Below, piece after piece: positions 9,310 to 19,494 of a stretch of 47,130 nt of DNA. Origin of the DNA: Candidatus Elulimicrobium sp. (lineage in GTDB: Bacteria > Patescibacteriota > Minisyncoccia > Phycocordibacterales > UBA918); contig DZBU01000007.1 of assembly GCA_022730015.1 (NCBI GenBank), positions 1 to 47,130 on the forward strand, read 5' to 3'. The translations under genes were made by a program, and so were the position numbers. How positions within the stretch are numbered: position 1 is the first letter of the stretch; each line of letters starts with the position of its first letter. Below the pieces are notes generated by a model that saw nothing but the letters and a program-made list of their open reading frames with translations, did not search any database and was not told where the DNA came from.

Positions 9310-11058
9310 GTGCGTATCCAAGACGAACAACTCAAACGTTTCATACTCGATGCCGGGCTTATTACCAAGGCTGATATCAGTGCGGCCGAAAAGGTTGCCA
9401 AAGAAGAAGACCGTACACTCAGTGAAGCGTTGATCGCTCATGGACACATGACAGAAGACGATGTCCGTCGAGTTGAATCATATGTGCTTGGTATTCCCTT
9501 TGTGTCGCTGAAGAACATGAAGATCGAGTTTGAGACGCTCTCACTTATTCCCGAACCAGTGGCGCGCAACCACAACATCATTGCATACAAGCGCACTGAC
9601 GAGACGCTCGAAGTAGCCATGCTCGACACCGCTGATCTTCCCGCCATCGACTTCATCAAAAAAAAGGTAGAGCTCCGTATTCAGCCGCGACTCACGGATA
9701 CCGAATCAATGCGTTCGGCCTTGCGGCAGTACCAAAAGACCTTGAAAGATGAGTTCGGTGATCTCATCATGAAAGACGCTTCCGAACTAAAGATACTGAA
9801 TGAAGACGGGGAGGAAGTGAATGAGCATGAGCTCAAGAAAATGGCAGAAGACCTACCGGTGGTACGTATTGTCGATACGCTGCTCCGACACGCCATCATT
9901 CAAGGCGCTTCAGATATTCATATTGAGCCAGGAGAAAACGAAGTACTAGTACGATATCGTATTGATGGTATTTTGAACGACGCAATGAAGCTTCCAAAGA
10001 TCGCTGCCGACAGTATTGTTGCGCGTCTAAAAGTACTCTCTGGTCTAAAACTCGATCAAAAGCGGTTGCCCCAAGACGGACGTTTCAAAATGGAGATGGA
10101 TGGACAAAAAGTTGCCTTTCGTGTTTCGATTTTACCTGTTTTTTACGGAGAAAAAGTAGTAATGCGCTTGCTGCGAGAGAACCGAAGTGGTTTTTCACTC
10201 GAGGGAATCGGGTTTCATGGTACAACGCTCGATCGTATTCACCGTGCGACACGAGCTACGACGGGTATTATTTTGGTCACTGGACCGACTGGTTCTGGTA
10301 AATCTACGACGCTCTACACGATCCTTGATATCGTTAATACTCCTGAGGTAAACATCTCTACTATCGAAGACCCAATCGAGTACCAGATGCCTCGTGTCAA
10401 TCAATCACAGGTGAAACCTGAGATCGGATTTACGTTTGCCGCCGGGCTACGCTCACTGATGCGTCAAGATCCTGACATCATCATGGTAGGAGAGATTCGT
10501 GATGAAGAGACGGCCAGTTTGGCGATCAATGCGGCGCTTACGGGACACTTGGTGTTGGCTACTTTGCACACTAATTCTGCGGTCGGTACGGTGGCCCGCT
10601 TGATCGATATGGGTGCGGAAGCGTTCTTGCTTGTTTCAACCCTTCGGGTAGCGGTTGGCCAACGTCTGGTACGTAAGTTGGCTGATGATCGTTTGTCGTA
10701 CACGCTCACGAAAGCTGAGCGCGACGAACTTGGGAAAAAGGTTGATCTTGACCATGTTCTAAAAGCTTTGAAAGAAGAATCAATCGTCAAAGCAGATGCT
10801 ACTTGGAATGACATCCCGTTCTATCATCCTAAGGAACGAGGAGAGACAGAAGATGGATACAAGGGGCGAATGGGTATTCATGAAGTTCTAGAAATGTCAC
10901 CATCAATTAAGGAAATGGTCATGTTAGGGAAGACTGGAGATGAAATAGAAGTGCAGGCTCGTAAAGAAGGAATGTTGACCATGATCGAGGACGGCATCTT
11001 CAAGGCAGCCCAGGGTTTGACCAGTATTGAAGAAGTGCTACGAGTCGTTAATGAATAA
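9310..11058 (+). CDS. pilB: type IV pilus assembly ATPase PilB/GspE family
   Basis: MshEN-like N-terminus; Walker A GPTGSGKSTTLYTIL; GEIRDEETASLAINAALTGHLVLATLHTN; GTG start. Confidence 0.93.
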   Translation: MRIQDEQLKRFILDAGLITKADISAAEKVAKEEDRTLSEALIAHGHMTEDDVRRVESYVLGIPFVSLKNMKIEFETLSLIPEPVARNHNIIAYKRTDETLEVAMLDTADLPAIDFIKKKVELRIQPRLTDTESMRSALRQYQKTLKDEFGDLIMKDASELKILNEDGEEVNEHELKKMAEDLPVVRIVDTLLRHAIIQGASDIHIEPGENEVLVRYRIDGILNDAMKLPKIAADSIVARLKVLSGLKLDQKRLPQDGRFKMEMDGQKVAFRVSILPVFYGEKVVMRLLRENRSGFSLEGIGFHGTTLDRIHRATRATTGIILVTGPTGSGKSTTLYTILDIVNTPEVNISTIEDPIEYQMPRVNQSQVKPEIGFTFAAGLRSLMRQDPDIIMVGEIRDEETASLAINAALTGHLVLATLHTNSAVGTVARLIDMGAEAFLLVSTLRVAVGQRLVRKLADDRLSYTLTKAERDELGKKVDLDHVLKALKEESIVKADATWNDIPFYHPKERGETEDGYKGRMGIHEVLEMSPSIKEMVMLGKTGDEIEVQARKEGMLTMIEDGIFKAAQGLTSIEEVLRVVNE

Positions 11059-11063
11059 ATGAT

Positions 11064-12293
11064 ATGGCAACGTTCACTTACACTGGAGAAGATCGCGAAG
11101 GAAACAAGGTTACAAACACTGTAGAAGCTGAGGATCGGTTTGCCGTGTACGCGATTGCGCGCAACCAGGGGCACACTGTCGCATCTATTGATACAAAAGG
11201 TAAGCGGCGACTTGGTGGGTCGTGGAACATGGAGCGACTCAACTACATGATGAGCCGAGTGAAGGAAGACGAGTTGGTAATGGTGACTCGTAATCTTGGT
11301 TCTATGTTGGTCGCTGGTCTTACCATCACACGCGCCCTCTCTGTTGTTGAGCGACAGAGTAGTAACCCTCGGCTGCAGGGTGTTGTGAAGCGGATCATTG
11401 AACGTATAAATCAAGGAGATCCTTTTAATGAAACGCTCAAAGAATTTCCTGAGACCTTTAATAATCTCTATGTTGCTATGGTACGCGCTGGAGAAGAGAG
11501 TGGTAATTTAGCTGAGTCACTAAAGACACTCGCTATTCAAATGGAACGTGCTTCAAACCTAAAGAAGAAGGTAAAAGGAGCTATGATCTATCCGGCCATT
11601 GTGGTCACGGTTATGGTTGTCATCGGTATTTTAATGATGATCTACGTGATGCCGCAGATCACCGGTGTATTTAAGGGTATGGATAAAGAGCTTCCTGCTA
11701 CGACAAAGATCCTGATCGGTGTCAGTGACTTCCTGGTCAACTACACTGTTCTTGCGTTAGGTGGATTAGTGGGATTGGTCTTGGGATTCGTGTATGCCCT
11801 TCGCACTAAGTGGGGGAAGATTGCTTCATCATGGATCGTTGTGCGATTGCCAGTCATTGGTAACCTTGCAAAAGAGACCAATGCCGCTCGTACTGCACGT
11901 ACGCTCTCCTCGTTACTTAATTCTGGAGTTGATGTGATCAGGTCGATCACTATTACTGAGGAAGTTTTACAAAATGTTTTTTACAAAGAAGTTTTACAAG
12001 ACGCAGCGAAGCGAGTAGAAAAGGGTACGGCTTTGTCTGAAACGTTCATCGAACGAAAGGATCTCTATCCAATCTTGGTGGGAGAAATGATCCTGGTGGG
12101 AGAAGAGACAGGACAGATCGCGGGCATGCTTGGCGAGTTGGCAATCTTCTATGAAACAGAGGTGGAGCGAAAAACTAAAGATCTTTCAACGATCGTCGAG
12201 CCGATCCTTATGGTAGTGATCGGTGCTACCGTTGGATTTTTTGCACTCGCCCTGATCGCACCGATTTACTCTATCTCAGATGGTTTGAAATGA
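11064..12293 (+). CDS. pilC: type IV pilus inner-membrane protein PilC / type II secretion F family
   Basis: Two T2SF-like repeats (MVRAGEESGNLAESL; ILVGEETGQIAGMLGELAIFYE) and TM segments. Confidence 0.93.
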   Translation: MATFTYTGEDREGNKVTNTVEAEDRFAVYAIARNQGHTVASIDTKGKRRLGGSWNMERLNYMMSRVKEDELVMVTRNLGSMLVAGLTITRALSVVERQSSNPRLQGVVKRIIERINQGDPFNETLKEFPETFNNLYVAMVRAGEESGNLAESLKTLAIQMERASNLKKKVKGAMIYPAIVVTVMVVIGILMMIYVMPQITGVFKGMDKELPATTKILIGVSDFLVNYTVLALGGLVGLVLGFVYALRTKWGKIASSWIVVRLPVIGNLAKETNAARTARTLSSLLNSGVDVIRSITITEEVLQNVFYKEVLQDAAKRVEKGTALSETFIERKDLYPILVGEMILVGEETGQIAGMLGELAIFYETEVERKTKDLSTIVEPILMVVIGATVGFFALALIAPIYSISDGLK

Positions 12294-12299
12294 TGACAT

Positions 12300-12755
12300 A
12301 TGAATAAACGATTAACACTCATTGGTTTTACATTGATCGAGATGTTGATCACGTTATCTCTTCTTGCGCTTGTTGCCACACTGTCGATCATCGGCTTTCA
12401 AAACTTCGCTCGATTTCAGCAGTACAATCAGGCAGTCAGTGACGTGACCTTTGTACTCGAACAGGCTCGTCTCAGTGCCCGGTCAGCGGTGGCGGATGAA
12501 AGTCATGGCGTTAAACTCGATACGGCCTCTCTCACTGAGTTCACCGGTAGTACCTTTGTGGGTGGTGATCCAGATAACATTGTCCATACCTATGGGCTAA
12601 TCACTTTGCAGCATGGCCTGACTGGCGGTGCAGATGAAATCGTTTTTCAAAAATTGACTGGACTACCTTCAGCAACTGGTACGGTCACAGTAGTGGGAGC
12701 GATCTTTACTGCTTCAACAACTATCGAGATCACTGGTGCGGGTGTTGTACAATAA
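12300..12755 (+). CDS. prepilin-like protein (GspH-type)
   Basis: Class III signal peptide GFTLIEMLITLSLLALVATLSIIGF. Confidence 0.85.
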   Translation: MNKRLTLIGFTLIEMLITLSLLALVATLSIIGFQNFARFQQYNQAVSDVTFVLEQARLSARSAVADESHGVKLDTASLTEFTGSTFVGGDPDNIVHTYGLITLQHGLTGGADEIVFQKLTGLPSATGTVTVVGAIFTASTTIEITGAGVVQ

Positions 12756-12762
12756 TCACAAC

Positions 12763-13242
12763 ATGAAGCTCATTTCTAATAAAGATCAAGCTGGCGTCTC
12801 TCTCGTTGAAGTAATGATCGCGATTGCGATTATTGCAATAATGATCGTCGTGGTTGGTTACTCAGTACTGACGTACGTTGATGCCCGTACACAGTTGCTT
12901 GATGATACAAAAGGCCTGTACCTTGCAGAAGAAGGGGTAGAGTTACTTCGAGCACTTCGTGACGAAGACTGGAATACGATCGATGTCCTTACGCTTGGCG
13001 ATACCTACGGTTTCACCGTTTCGACCACTACGATTGGTATAGCCGGAGCAGCAGAGATCATTGATGGGGCGTTCCATCGATCATTTGTAGTCAGTGAAGT
13101 GCGGCGAGATGGCAACGATGACATTGATCTTTCTGGTGGTGGCTCTGTTGATCCTGACACTCGATCGGTAACGGTTTCAGTGTTTGGCCCAACAGGAACG
13201 ACTTCGCTTACTTCAATCCTTACTAACGTCAATGCTATATGA
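12763..13242 (+). CDS. prepilin-like protein (PilV-type)
   Basis: AGVSLVEVMIAIAIIAIMIVVVGYSVL; ATG at 12763. Confidence 0.83.
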   Translation: MKLISNKDQAGVSLVEVMIAIAIIAIMIVVVGYSVLTYVDARTQLLDDTKGLYLAEEGVELLRALRDEDWNTIDVLTLGDTYGFTVSTTTIGIAGAAEIIDGAFHRSFVVSEVRRDGNDDIDLSGGGSVDPDTRSVTVSVFGPTGTTSLTSILTNVNAI

Positions 13243-13772
13243 TCAAAGGATTCGGTATTTGTATGGGTAAAGCTTCGTTGTGTCGTGGATTCACGATTGT
13301 CGAAGTGTTGGTGTATCTGGCGATCTTTATAGTGGTATCGACTGCTTCAGTTACCTTTTTATTTTCTCTCAATGATCTTGTCGGTCAGTATCGGATCGAA
13401 ACGGTGTTATATCGCTCAGGGACAGGGGCGATGGAGCAGATCTTGCTGGCGGTTCGCCAAGCTGATCAAGCTGATCCCGTTGATACCATTGAGGATTCAC
13501 CAAGTAACGGCAGACTTACTGTAGAAAATGCTGCTATCACCACTTCGTTTACACTCATCGCGGGGGATTTGAATCTAGAAATAAATGGTGAACAGTACGG
13601 TGACCTGGTGATGGATGAGGTCATAGTTGATAGTTTCACGGTGTACTACTACCCACTTTCTAACAATCGTGAATTTGTTCGTGTCCGACTTTCGCTGACG
13701 GGTGCCGTGACTGGCATGCAGAGCAAGAGCATTACATTATATGGTGGGGCAGTTGTTCGAGGCGCAATATAA
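13239..13772 (+). CDS. prepilin-like protein (PilW-type)
   Basis: RGFTIVEVLVYLAIFIVVSTASVTF; overlaps the upstream stop codon. Confidence 0.83.
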   Translation: MIKGFGICMGKASLCRGFTIVEVLVYLAIFIVVSTASVTFLFSLNDLVGQYRIETVLYRSGTGAMEQILLAVRQADQADPVDTIEDSPSNGRLTVENAAITTSFTLIAGDLNLEINGEQYGDLVMDEVIVDSFTVYYYPLSNNREFVRVRLSLTGAVTGMQSKSITLYGGAVVRGAI

Positions 13773-13774
13773 AT

Positions 13775-15109
13775 ATGAGACAGCAAAAACAAACCTCAAG
13801 GGGAGCGGCAATGATGATCTTTGTACTGTTCTTTGCGTTTGCTACCAGTGCACTTTTGTTCATTCTAGGGCAGAGCATCTTTTCTGACCTCTCTGACTTC
13901 AACCGACTAACCGACAGCAAGCAATCTTTTTTGGTGGCCGAAAGTCTTACTGATGATGTGGTGTACCGTCGCGTCTTTGGTACATTCGATATTGATTCTG
14001 TAGAAACCCTGATAGTAGGACCAGTAGTAGCACAATCGACCACCACGTATGATTCACCGTCTGATGTCTATACAATAAACACCTTGGCTCGGAAAGGTAC
14101 TACGCATCGTAAAAGCACGGCAGAGATGTCGATTGGGGTTGGTTCAGCTTTCAACTATGGACTACAAGCGGGAAATGGCGGAATCACTCTTGCGAATAAT
14201 TCACGCATCATCGGTAATGTGTACTCAAATGGTACGGTGCAGGGTGCTGGCAGTTCGGAGGTCTTGGGTGACATTGTTTCAGCGGGCCCAGCAGGCCTCA
14301 TCAAGGATATTCACGCTACAGGATCGGTGTACGCAAACACGATTGATTACATTGATGCTGATAAAGACGCGTACTTCAATGTCCAAATTGGAACAAACGC
14401 ACAAAATCCAGTCGGTGGGACCCGTAATTCACCATGGGTAGTAGCGCCGACCAGCACATTCCCGATTCCTACCAGTACCATTCAAGAATGGAAAGATGTC
14501 GTGGATGACTACGGTACGGTCATCGCTGCCACTGACCCAGCCTGTTCAAGCGGTACGTATACCATCGATACCAGTATTACTATTGGCTATTTAAAAGTGG
14601 AGTGTAATCTTGATATTGTAAAAACAGGCGCATCGACGATTGTTACCCTTACGGGACCAGTCTGGGTGCAAGGTAATTTAAGCTTTACTCAGGGTCCGAC
14701 TATACAGGTGCATCCTAGCTTAGGCAGACGTAGTGTGCAGATGATCGCTGACAACCCTTCGGATCATCTGACTAGTAGCCAAATTGAGATTCGAAACTCG
14801 ACTAATTTCCAGGGGTCAGGAGATAGTCGTTCATATATCATGCTCTTATCACTGAATGACTCTGCAAAAACGGGAGGTCCGGAAGTCGCTATTGATATTT
14901 CGCAGTCAGCCAATGGTTCGATAGTGGCGTATACAGATTCTGGGTTGGTTGAGATCGGTAACGGTATTGATTTACGTGCTATTACTGGCTACCAGATAAA
15001 TGTGGCACAAAACACGGATGTGGTGTATGAAGTCGGTCTGGCGAGTCTGCTTTTTACGTCGGGTCCTGGTGGTGGGTATGTTTTGAATGATTGGCAGCAG
15101 GGTGAATAG
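13775..15109 (+). CDS. pilus-associated exported protein (PilX-like N-terminus, repetitive beta-rich body)
   Basis: N-terminal hydrophobic helix GAAMMIFVLFFAFATSALLFIL; body contains NNSRIIGNVYSNGTVQGAGSSEVLGDI-type polymer-forming/adhesin-like repeats. Confidence 0.7.
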   Translation: MRQQKQTSRGAAMMIFVLFFAFATSALLFILGQSIFSDLSDFNRLTDSKQSFLVAESLTDDVVYRRVFGTFDIDSVETLIVGPVVAQSTTTYDSPSDVYTINTLARKGTTHRKSTAEMSIGVGSAFNYGLQAGNGGITLANNSRIIGNVYSNGTVQGAGSSEVLGDIVSAGPAGLIKDIHATGSVYANTIDYIDADKDAYFNVQIGTNAQNPVGGTRNSPWVVAPTSTFPIPTSTIQEWKDVVDDYGTVIAATDPACSSGTYTIDTSITIGYLKVECNLDIVKTGASTIVTLTGPVWVQGNLSFTQGPTIQVHPSLGRRSVQMIADNPSDHLTSSQIEIRNSTNFQGSGDSRSYIMLLSLNDSAKTGGPEVAIDISQSANGSIVAYTDSGLVEIGNGIDLRAITGYQINVAQNTDVVYEVGLASLLFTSGPGGGYVLNDWQQGE

Positions 15110-15112
15110 AAA

Positions 15113-15146
15113 CAGTGCGGGACCCTTTGGGCCCCGCACTGTTTTG
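15113..15146 (+). terminator. intrinsic terminator after pilus operon
   Basis: acagtgcgggaccctttgggccccgcactgtttt. Confidence 0.8.
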
Positions 15147-15166
15147 CTGTGCTACAATCTTCAAGT

Positions 15167-15925
15167 ATGAAACAAACCGTACCGCTGATCGTTGGTAACT
15201 GGAAAATGAACCCAGTCACTATGGCTGATGCTGTAGCTCTCAGTATCGCTATTGCTCGTAAACAAAAGACCGCATTAGAGCCACAGGTTGTAATTGCACC
15301 GTCGTTCCCGCACCTTTCTGAGGTGGGAAAAAAGATAAAAAAAAGCACTGTTGCACTAGCTGCACAGGATGTTTATACGCAACCCTTAGGGCCGTTTACT
15401 GGTGAGGTATCTATTACCCAACTTAAGGATCTCGGCGTGCAGTACGTCATTGTTGGCCACTCGGAACGACGGGCACTTGGTGAGACTGATGAGTTGGTGT
15501 GCGAAAAAGTGCAGGTAATCTTGAAACATCAGCTCATACCGATTGTGTGCATAGGGGAACGCGAACGGGATGAGCAGGCAAATTTCTTCACGCTTATTGA
15601 AGATCAACTACGGAGTTTAGCCGAGGTCCTCCCCGCTGCTGCTATCAAGAAAGTTGTTGTCGCGTATGAGCCAATCTGGGCTATTGGTACTGGCAACACG
15701 GCGACTGTTGAAGATGTAAAAGAGATGCAGTTATTCATTGAGACCGTACTTACAAAACTGTATGATCGGTCGACAGCAAGGAAGGTTCGATTGCTCTATG
15801 GTGGTTCAGTAAAACCAGAAAATGCAGCCCTGCTGCATCAAGAAGGAGACATGGAAGGATTTTTAGTGGGCGGTGCCAGTCTTAAGGCAGAAGATTTTGC
15901 CGCTATTATAAAAGCAGTATCATGA
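15167..15925 (+). CDS. tpiA: triose-phosphate isomerase
   Basis: VGNWKMNP, YVIVGHSERRA, VVAYEPIWAIGTG, LLYGGSVKPEN. Confidence 0.97.
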   Translation: MKQTVPLIVGNWKMNPVTMADAVALSIAIARKQKTALEPQVVIAPSFPHLSEVGKKIKKSTVALAAQDVYTQPLGPFTGEVSITQLKDLGVQYVIVGHSERRALGETDELVCEKVQVILKHQLIPIVCIGERERDEQANFFTLIEDQLRSLAEVLPAAAIKKVVVAYEPIWAIGTGNTATVEDVKEMQLFIETVLTKLYDRSTARKVRLLYGGSVKPENAALLHQEGDMEGFLVGGASLKAEDFAAIIKAVS

Positions 15926-17049
15926 AAATGAGAAAGATCACTGACATAAAAGAATTGCGTGGGAAGCGTGTGCTGCTTCGCGCTTCGCTAAACATTCCTC
16001 TTAAGGATGGAGTGATACAAAATCATCTTCGACTCAAGCGGACGCTACCCACAATGCGCTACCTGCGTGAGCAGGGAGCCAAGGTAGTGATCATTGCTCA
16101 TATCGGACGGGAACCAGAGGAAACGTTGCAGCCAATATACGAAGAGCTTTTGAAGTATCTCCCGATCCACTGGGGAGGAGACCTTACGACCGAAGGGTTT
16201 AGACAGCGAATGGAGCTCATGAGTGATGGTGATATTCTCATGGCAGAAAATCTCCGCCAACATGAGGGAGAAGAAGTAAACGATCCAGATTTTGTGGCTC
16301 GGCTAACAGCACTCGGTGATATATTTGTGAATGATGCTTTTGCAGAGGCACACCGAGAACACGCGTCAACGTATGGGGTGGCACTGAAGCTTCCTGCTTA
16401 TGCGGGGCTCACGCTCCTTGAAGAAGTGACCGAACTGCAGAAGGTAATGCAGCCACAGCACCCATCCCTCTTTCTGCTTGGTGGTTCCAAGTTTGAGACC
16501 AAGATGCCCTTGGTAGAAAAATATTTGGAACTATATGATCAGGTGTTCATCGGCGGAGCCTTAGCACACGATATCTTCAAAGCCCGCGGTTGGGAAATGG
16601 GGAAGTCACTCGTGTCTGAGGTTTCACTAAACGGAGCAAAATTCTTGGAAAGCAAAAAGCTACTCGTCCCGATCGATGTGATCGTGGAGGGTCCAGATGG
16701 ACGACAGATCAAAACCCCTGATAAGGTGACTAAAGATGAAAAAATATTTGATTGTGGCCCGATGACCATCGATATGCTCGCGACGTATATTGAAAAAGCC
16801 AAAACAATTTTGTGGAATGGGCCGTTTGGTGCCTATGAGTATGGGTATATGCAGAGTACCGAGATCACGGCACGGCACATCGCCGCGGCTGATGCGTATT
16901 CGGTCCTCGGTGGAGGTGACACGGTCGCGGCAGTCGAAAAGATGCGCATCAATGAACTGTTCGGGTTTGTGTCGGTTGGTGGAGGCTCCATGCTCTCGTA
17001 TTTGGAGCACGGATCGACACCGGTGTTGGATCTACTTCAGGATAAGTGA
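15922..17049 (+). CDS. pgk: phosphoglycerate kinase
   Basis: GKRVLLRASLNIPL, FVNDAFAEAHREHASTYG, LGGSKFETKMPLVEKYL, WNGPFGAYE, GGGDTVAAVEK. Confidence 0.96.
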   Translation: MKMRKITDIKELRGKRVLLRASLNIPLKDGVIQNHLRLKRTLPTMRYLREQGAKVVIIAHIGREPEETLQPIYEELLKYLPIHWGGDLTTEGFRQRMELMSDGDILMAENLRQHEGEEVNDPDFVARLTALGDIFVNDAFAEAHREHASTYGVALKLPAYAGLTLLEEVTELQKVMQPQHPSLFLLGGSKFETKMPLVEKYLELYDQVFIGGALAHDIFKARGWEMGKSLVSEVSLNGAKFLESKKLLVPIDVIVEGPDGRQIKTPDKVTKDEKIFDCGPMTIDMLATYIEKAKTILWNGPFGAYEYGYMQSTEITARHIAAADAYSVLGGGDTVAAVEKMRINELFGFVSVGGGSMLSYLEHGSTPVLDLLQDK

Positions 17050-17059
17050 TGTTCGAGAA

Positions 17060-17095
17060 AAACAGCGAGGGCCCTTCGGGCCCGCGCTGTTTTTG
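17060..17095. terminator. intrinsic terminator
   Basis: aacagcgagggcccttcgggcccgcgctgttttt. Confidence 0.8.
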
Positions 17096-17102
17096 TGCTG
17101 AC

Positions 17103-17501
17103 TCACGGAAGAGCTGTCTTGATGTCCGCAGCCTGTTTGGAGAGGACTTCATCAGTTGCCTCTTGCTGTTGCATCATCGCCTTACCAAGGCTCTCTACTT
17201 CGGTCATTGGATATAGTCGCAAGTGCACGTGCGGTACTTCAAAGCCTTCCACGACGAGACAGGTGCGTACCGTGTTGAACACCTCGTCAGATGCTTTGGC
17301 AACTTTCTGCGCGACGGCAAAAAGGTGGTGATAGGTTTCTGCCGAGAGATCAAAGAGATAGTCAGTTTCTTGTTTAGGAATGACGAGTGTTTGCCCCGGA
17401 ACGGCAGGGAATTTATCCATCAGAACCACGCAAACCTCGTCCTCGTAAACAAAATGCCCCGGAATTTCGCGGTTGATTATTTTAGTGAAGATGGTGCTCA
17501 T
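17103..17501 (-). CDS. HIT family hydrolase
   Basis: STIFTKIINREIPGHFVYEDEVCVVLMDKFPAVPGQTLVIPKQE...VPHVHLRLYPM. Confidence 0.9.
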   Translation of the reverse strand: MSTIFTKIINREIPGHFVYEDEVCVVLMDKFPAVPGQTLVIPKQETDYLFDLSAETYHHLFAVAQKVAKASDEVFNTVRTCLVVEGFEVPHVHLRLYPMTEVESLGKAMMQQQEATDEVLSKQAADIKTALP

Positions 17502-17571
17502 GGTTTCTTGAGTTAGCGACTAAGTACTGAGAATGGTACCATAGCTGTCACGACCTGTACTCAGAAGACTG

Positions 17572-17672
17572 AAGCAGACCGGTCGCGCGCTTAGCGAGTA
17601 GCGACTATGCGCGGGAGGGTTTGGCTGGGGCGCGCAAGGAGCGTGCGAGTCTAGGGCGCAACCGGTCTGCTT
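17572..17672. repeat. 12-bp perfect inverted repeat bracketing a GC-rich segment upstream of recJ
   Basis: AAGCAGACCGGT (17572-17583) and ACCGGTCTGCTT (17661-17672). Confidence 0.6.
17630..17651 (+). repeat. short dispersed repeat copy 1
   Basis: gcgcgcaaggagcgtgcgagtc; one mismatch to 19415-19436. Confidence 0.6.
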
Positions 17673-17678
17673 TAAAGC

Positions 17679-19370
17679 ATGTCTGCCTATATATTCCCAG
17701 ATCCAGCAAAAGAGACTCCAACTATCGTAGAAGGGGTATCACCACTTATCAATCGCCTTTTGGCGGCGAGAGGAATTCTGAATGCGGCCATTGCCAAGGA
17801 ATTCCTCGCGCCCAACTACGACACGCAGCTACATGACCCGCTCCTCCTCAATGACATTGCCGCCGCCGTCTCGCGCATAAAGAATGCGATTGTACAAAAT
17901 GAGCGGATCGCGATCTTCAGTGACTATGACTGTGATGGTATTCCAGGGGCTGTTGTGCTCCATGACCTCTTCCAAGCGCTAAACTACGAAAACTTTCAAA
18001 ACTACATCCCACACCGACACTACGAAGGATTTGGACTCAGTACGCTGGCGATCGATCGGCTCGCTGAAGCGAATGTGAAACTTATCATCACGATCGACTG
18101 CGGCACCTCCAACATTGAAGAAGTTGCTTACGCCAAAGAGAAGGGAATCGATGTCATCATCACCGACCATCACGAACCAGAGGAAGAATTGCCAGCGGCT
18201 GTTGCAGTGGTAAACCCAAAGTTAGGAGAGTATCCATTTCCGCATCTCTGTGGAGCAGCGGTTGCTTTTAAGCTCGCACAAGCGATACTGATGAAACTCG
18301 AGCACGATGTAAAGCCTGGTTGGGAGAAATGGTGGCTCGATATGGTGGGTATCGCTACCATTGCTGACATGGTACCGCTCGTAGGAGAGAATCGTGTGTT
18401 GGCACGCTATGGCTTGCAGGTCTTGCGAAAATCACGTCGACCCGGGTTGCAGCAACTTTTAAAGAAAGCGCGGATTGACCAACGCTATCTCACAGAAGAA
18501 GATATTGGGTTTACGATCGGCCCGCGCATCAACGCCGCTTCACGAATGGATAACCCAGAGGATGCGTTCTACATGCTATCGGAAACCGATGTGGCGCGGG
18601 CCGGAGAGCGGGTTGAACATCTGGAACGGCTGAATGTTGAACGCAAGACACAAGTGGCACTCATGACCAAAGATCTTCATAAGCGAGTGAGTACGCTTGA
18701 AGTAGTTCCCGAAGTACTCGTGATGGGACACACTGAGTGGCGGCCGTCACTCGTGGGACTCGCGGCTAACAAACTAGCGGAAGAGTACGGCCGCCCAGCC
18801 TTTCTTTGGGGTACGGATGGTAATGGTGTATATAAAGGATCCTGTCGCTCGGGTGGGACAGTGAGTGTGGTGAAACTAATGCAGTCGGCCAAAGGAGTGT
18901 TCATCGAGTCGGGTGGCCACCATGCGTCGGGCGGGTTTTCGGTAAAGGAAGAACATATTTTTACCTTTGGTGAACAGCTCAACTTGGCGATGGCGGAGCT
19001 CGGCGCTGCTGCCGCGGTATCGGAAGAGCGAGTGATCGACGCCGAGCTCCGCCTCGACGAGGTCAATGAACTCTTGATCAAACAACTAGACCAACTTGCT
19101 CCCTACGGCACAGGAAACCCAAAGCCACTTTTTGTATTTAAGCAAGTCACGCCGAGTGTGGTCGAACTGTTTGGCAAGGCCAAGGAACATACGAAACTCA
19201 CTTTCATGACCGAGCGAGGTAAGCTTGAAGCGATTGCCTTCTTCCAGGTGCCTGAGCAGTTCAAGAAGGTTCCGCAGGTAGACAGTCCCTGTGACTTGGT
19301 CGCTCATGTGGAACGTTCGTTCTTCATGGGACGACAGCAGATCCGCTTGCGGATTGTGGAAGTACTTTGA
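17679..19370 (+). CDS. recJ: single-stranded-DNA-specific exonuclease RecJ
   Basis: DHH motifs (FSDYDCDGIPGAVVL; DCGTSNIEEV; IITDHHEPEEELP; GPRINAASRM) and DHHA1 (SGGHHASGGFSV). Confidence 0.95.
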   Translation: MSAYIFPDPAKETPTIVEGVSPLINRLLAARGILNAAIAKEFLAPNYDTQLHDPLLLNDIAAAVSRIKNAIVQNERIAIFSDYDCDGIPGAVVLHDLFQALNYENFQNYIPHRHYEGFGLSTLAIDRLAEANVKLIITIDCGTSNIEEVAYAKEKGIDVIITDHHEPEEELPAAVAVVNPKLGEYPFPHLCGAAVAFKLAQAILMKLEHDVKPGWEKWWLDMVGIATIADMVPLVGENRVLARYGLQVLRKSRRPGLQQLLKKARIDQRYLTEEDIGFTIGPRINAASRMDNPEDAFYMLSETDVARAGERVEHLERLNVERKTQVALMTKDLHKRVSTLEVVPEVLVMGHTEWRPSLVGLAANKLAEEYGRPAFLWGTDGNGVYKGSCRSGGTVSVVKLMQSAKGVFIESGGHHASGGFSVKEEHIFTFGEQLNLAMAELGAAAAVSEERVIDAELRLDEVNELLIKQLDQLAPYGTGNPKPLFVFKQVTPSVVELFGKAKEHTKLTFMTERGKLEAIAFFQVPEQFKKVPQVDSPCDLVAHVERSFFMGRQQIRLRIVEVL

Positions 19371-19414
19371 TTTCTAAGCAGCCCTCTTCCGGCTCTTAGT
19401 GAGAAGCGGCCGGC

Positions 19415-19436
19415 GCGCGCAAGGAGCGTGTGAGTC
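19415..19436 (+). repeat. short dispersed repeat copy 2
   Basis: gcgcgcaaggagcgtgtgagtc. Confidence 0.6.
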
Positions 19437-19494
19437 GAAGGCTGAGGGACTTCCGTTCTGTGTAGATAATAGTTACTATGCTAGTCTAAAATTC

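Noticed and set aside
10878-11414. 178-aa minus-strand ORF across pilB-pilC
   Set aside because: Overlaps two well-supported genes antisense; no RBS.
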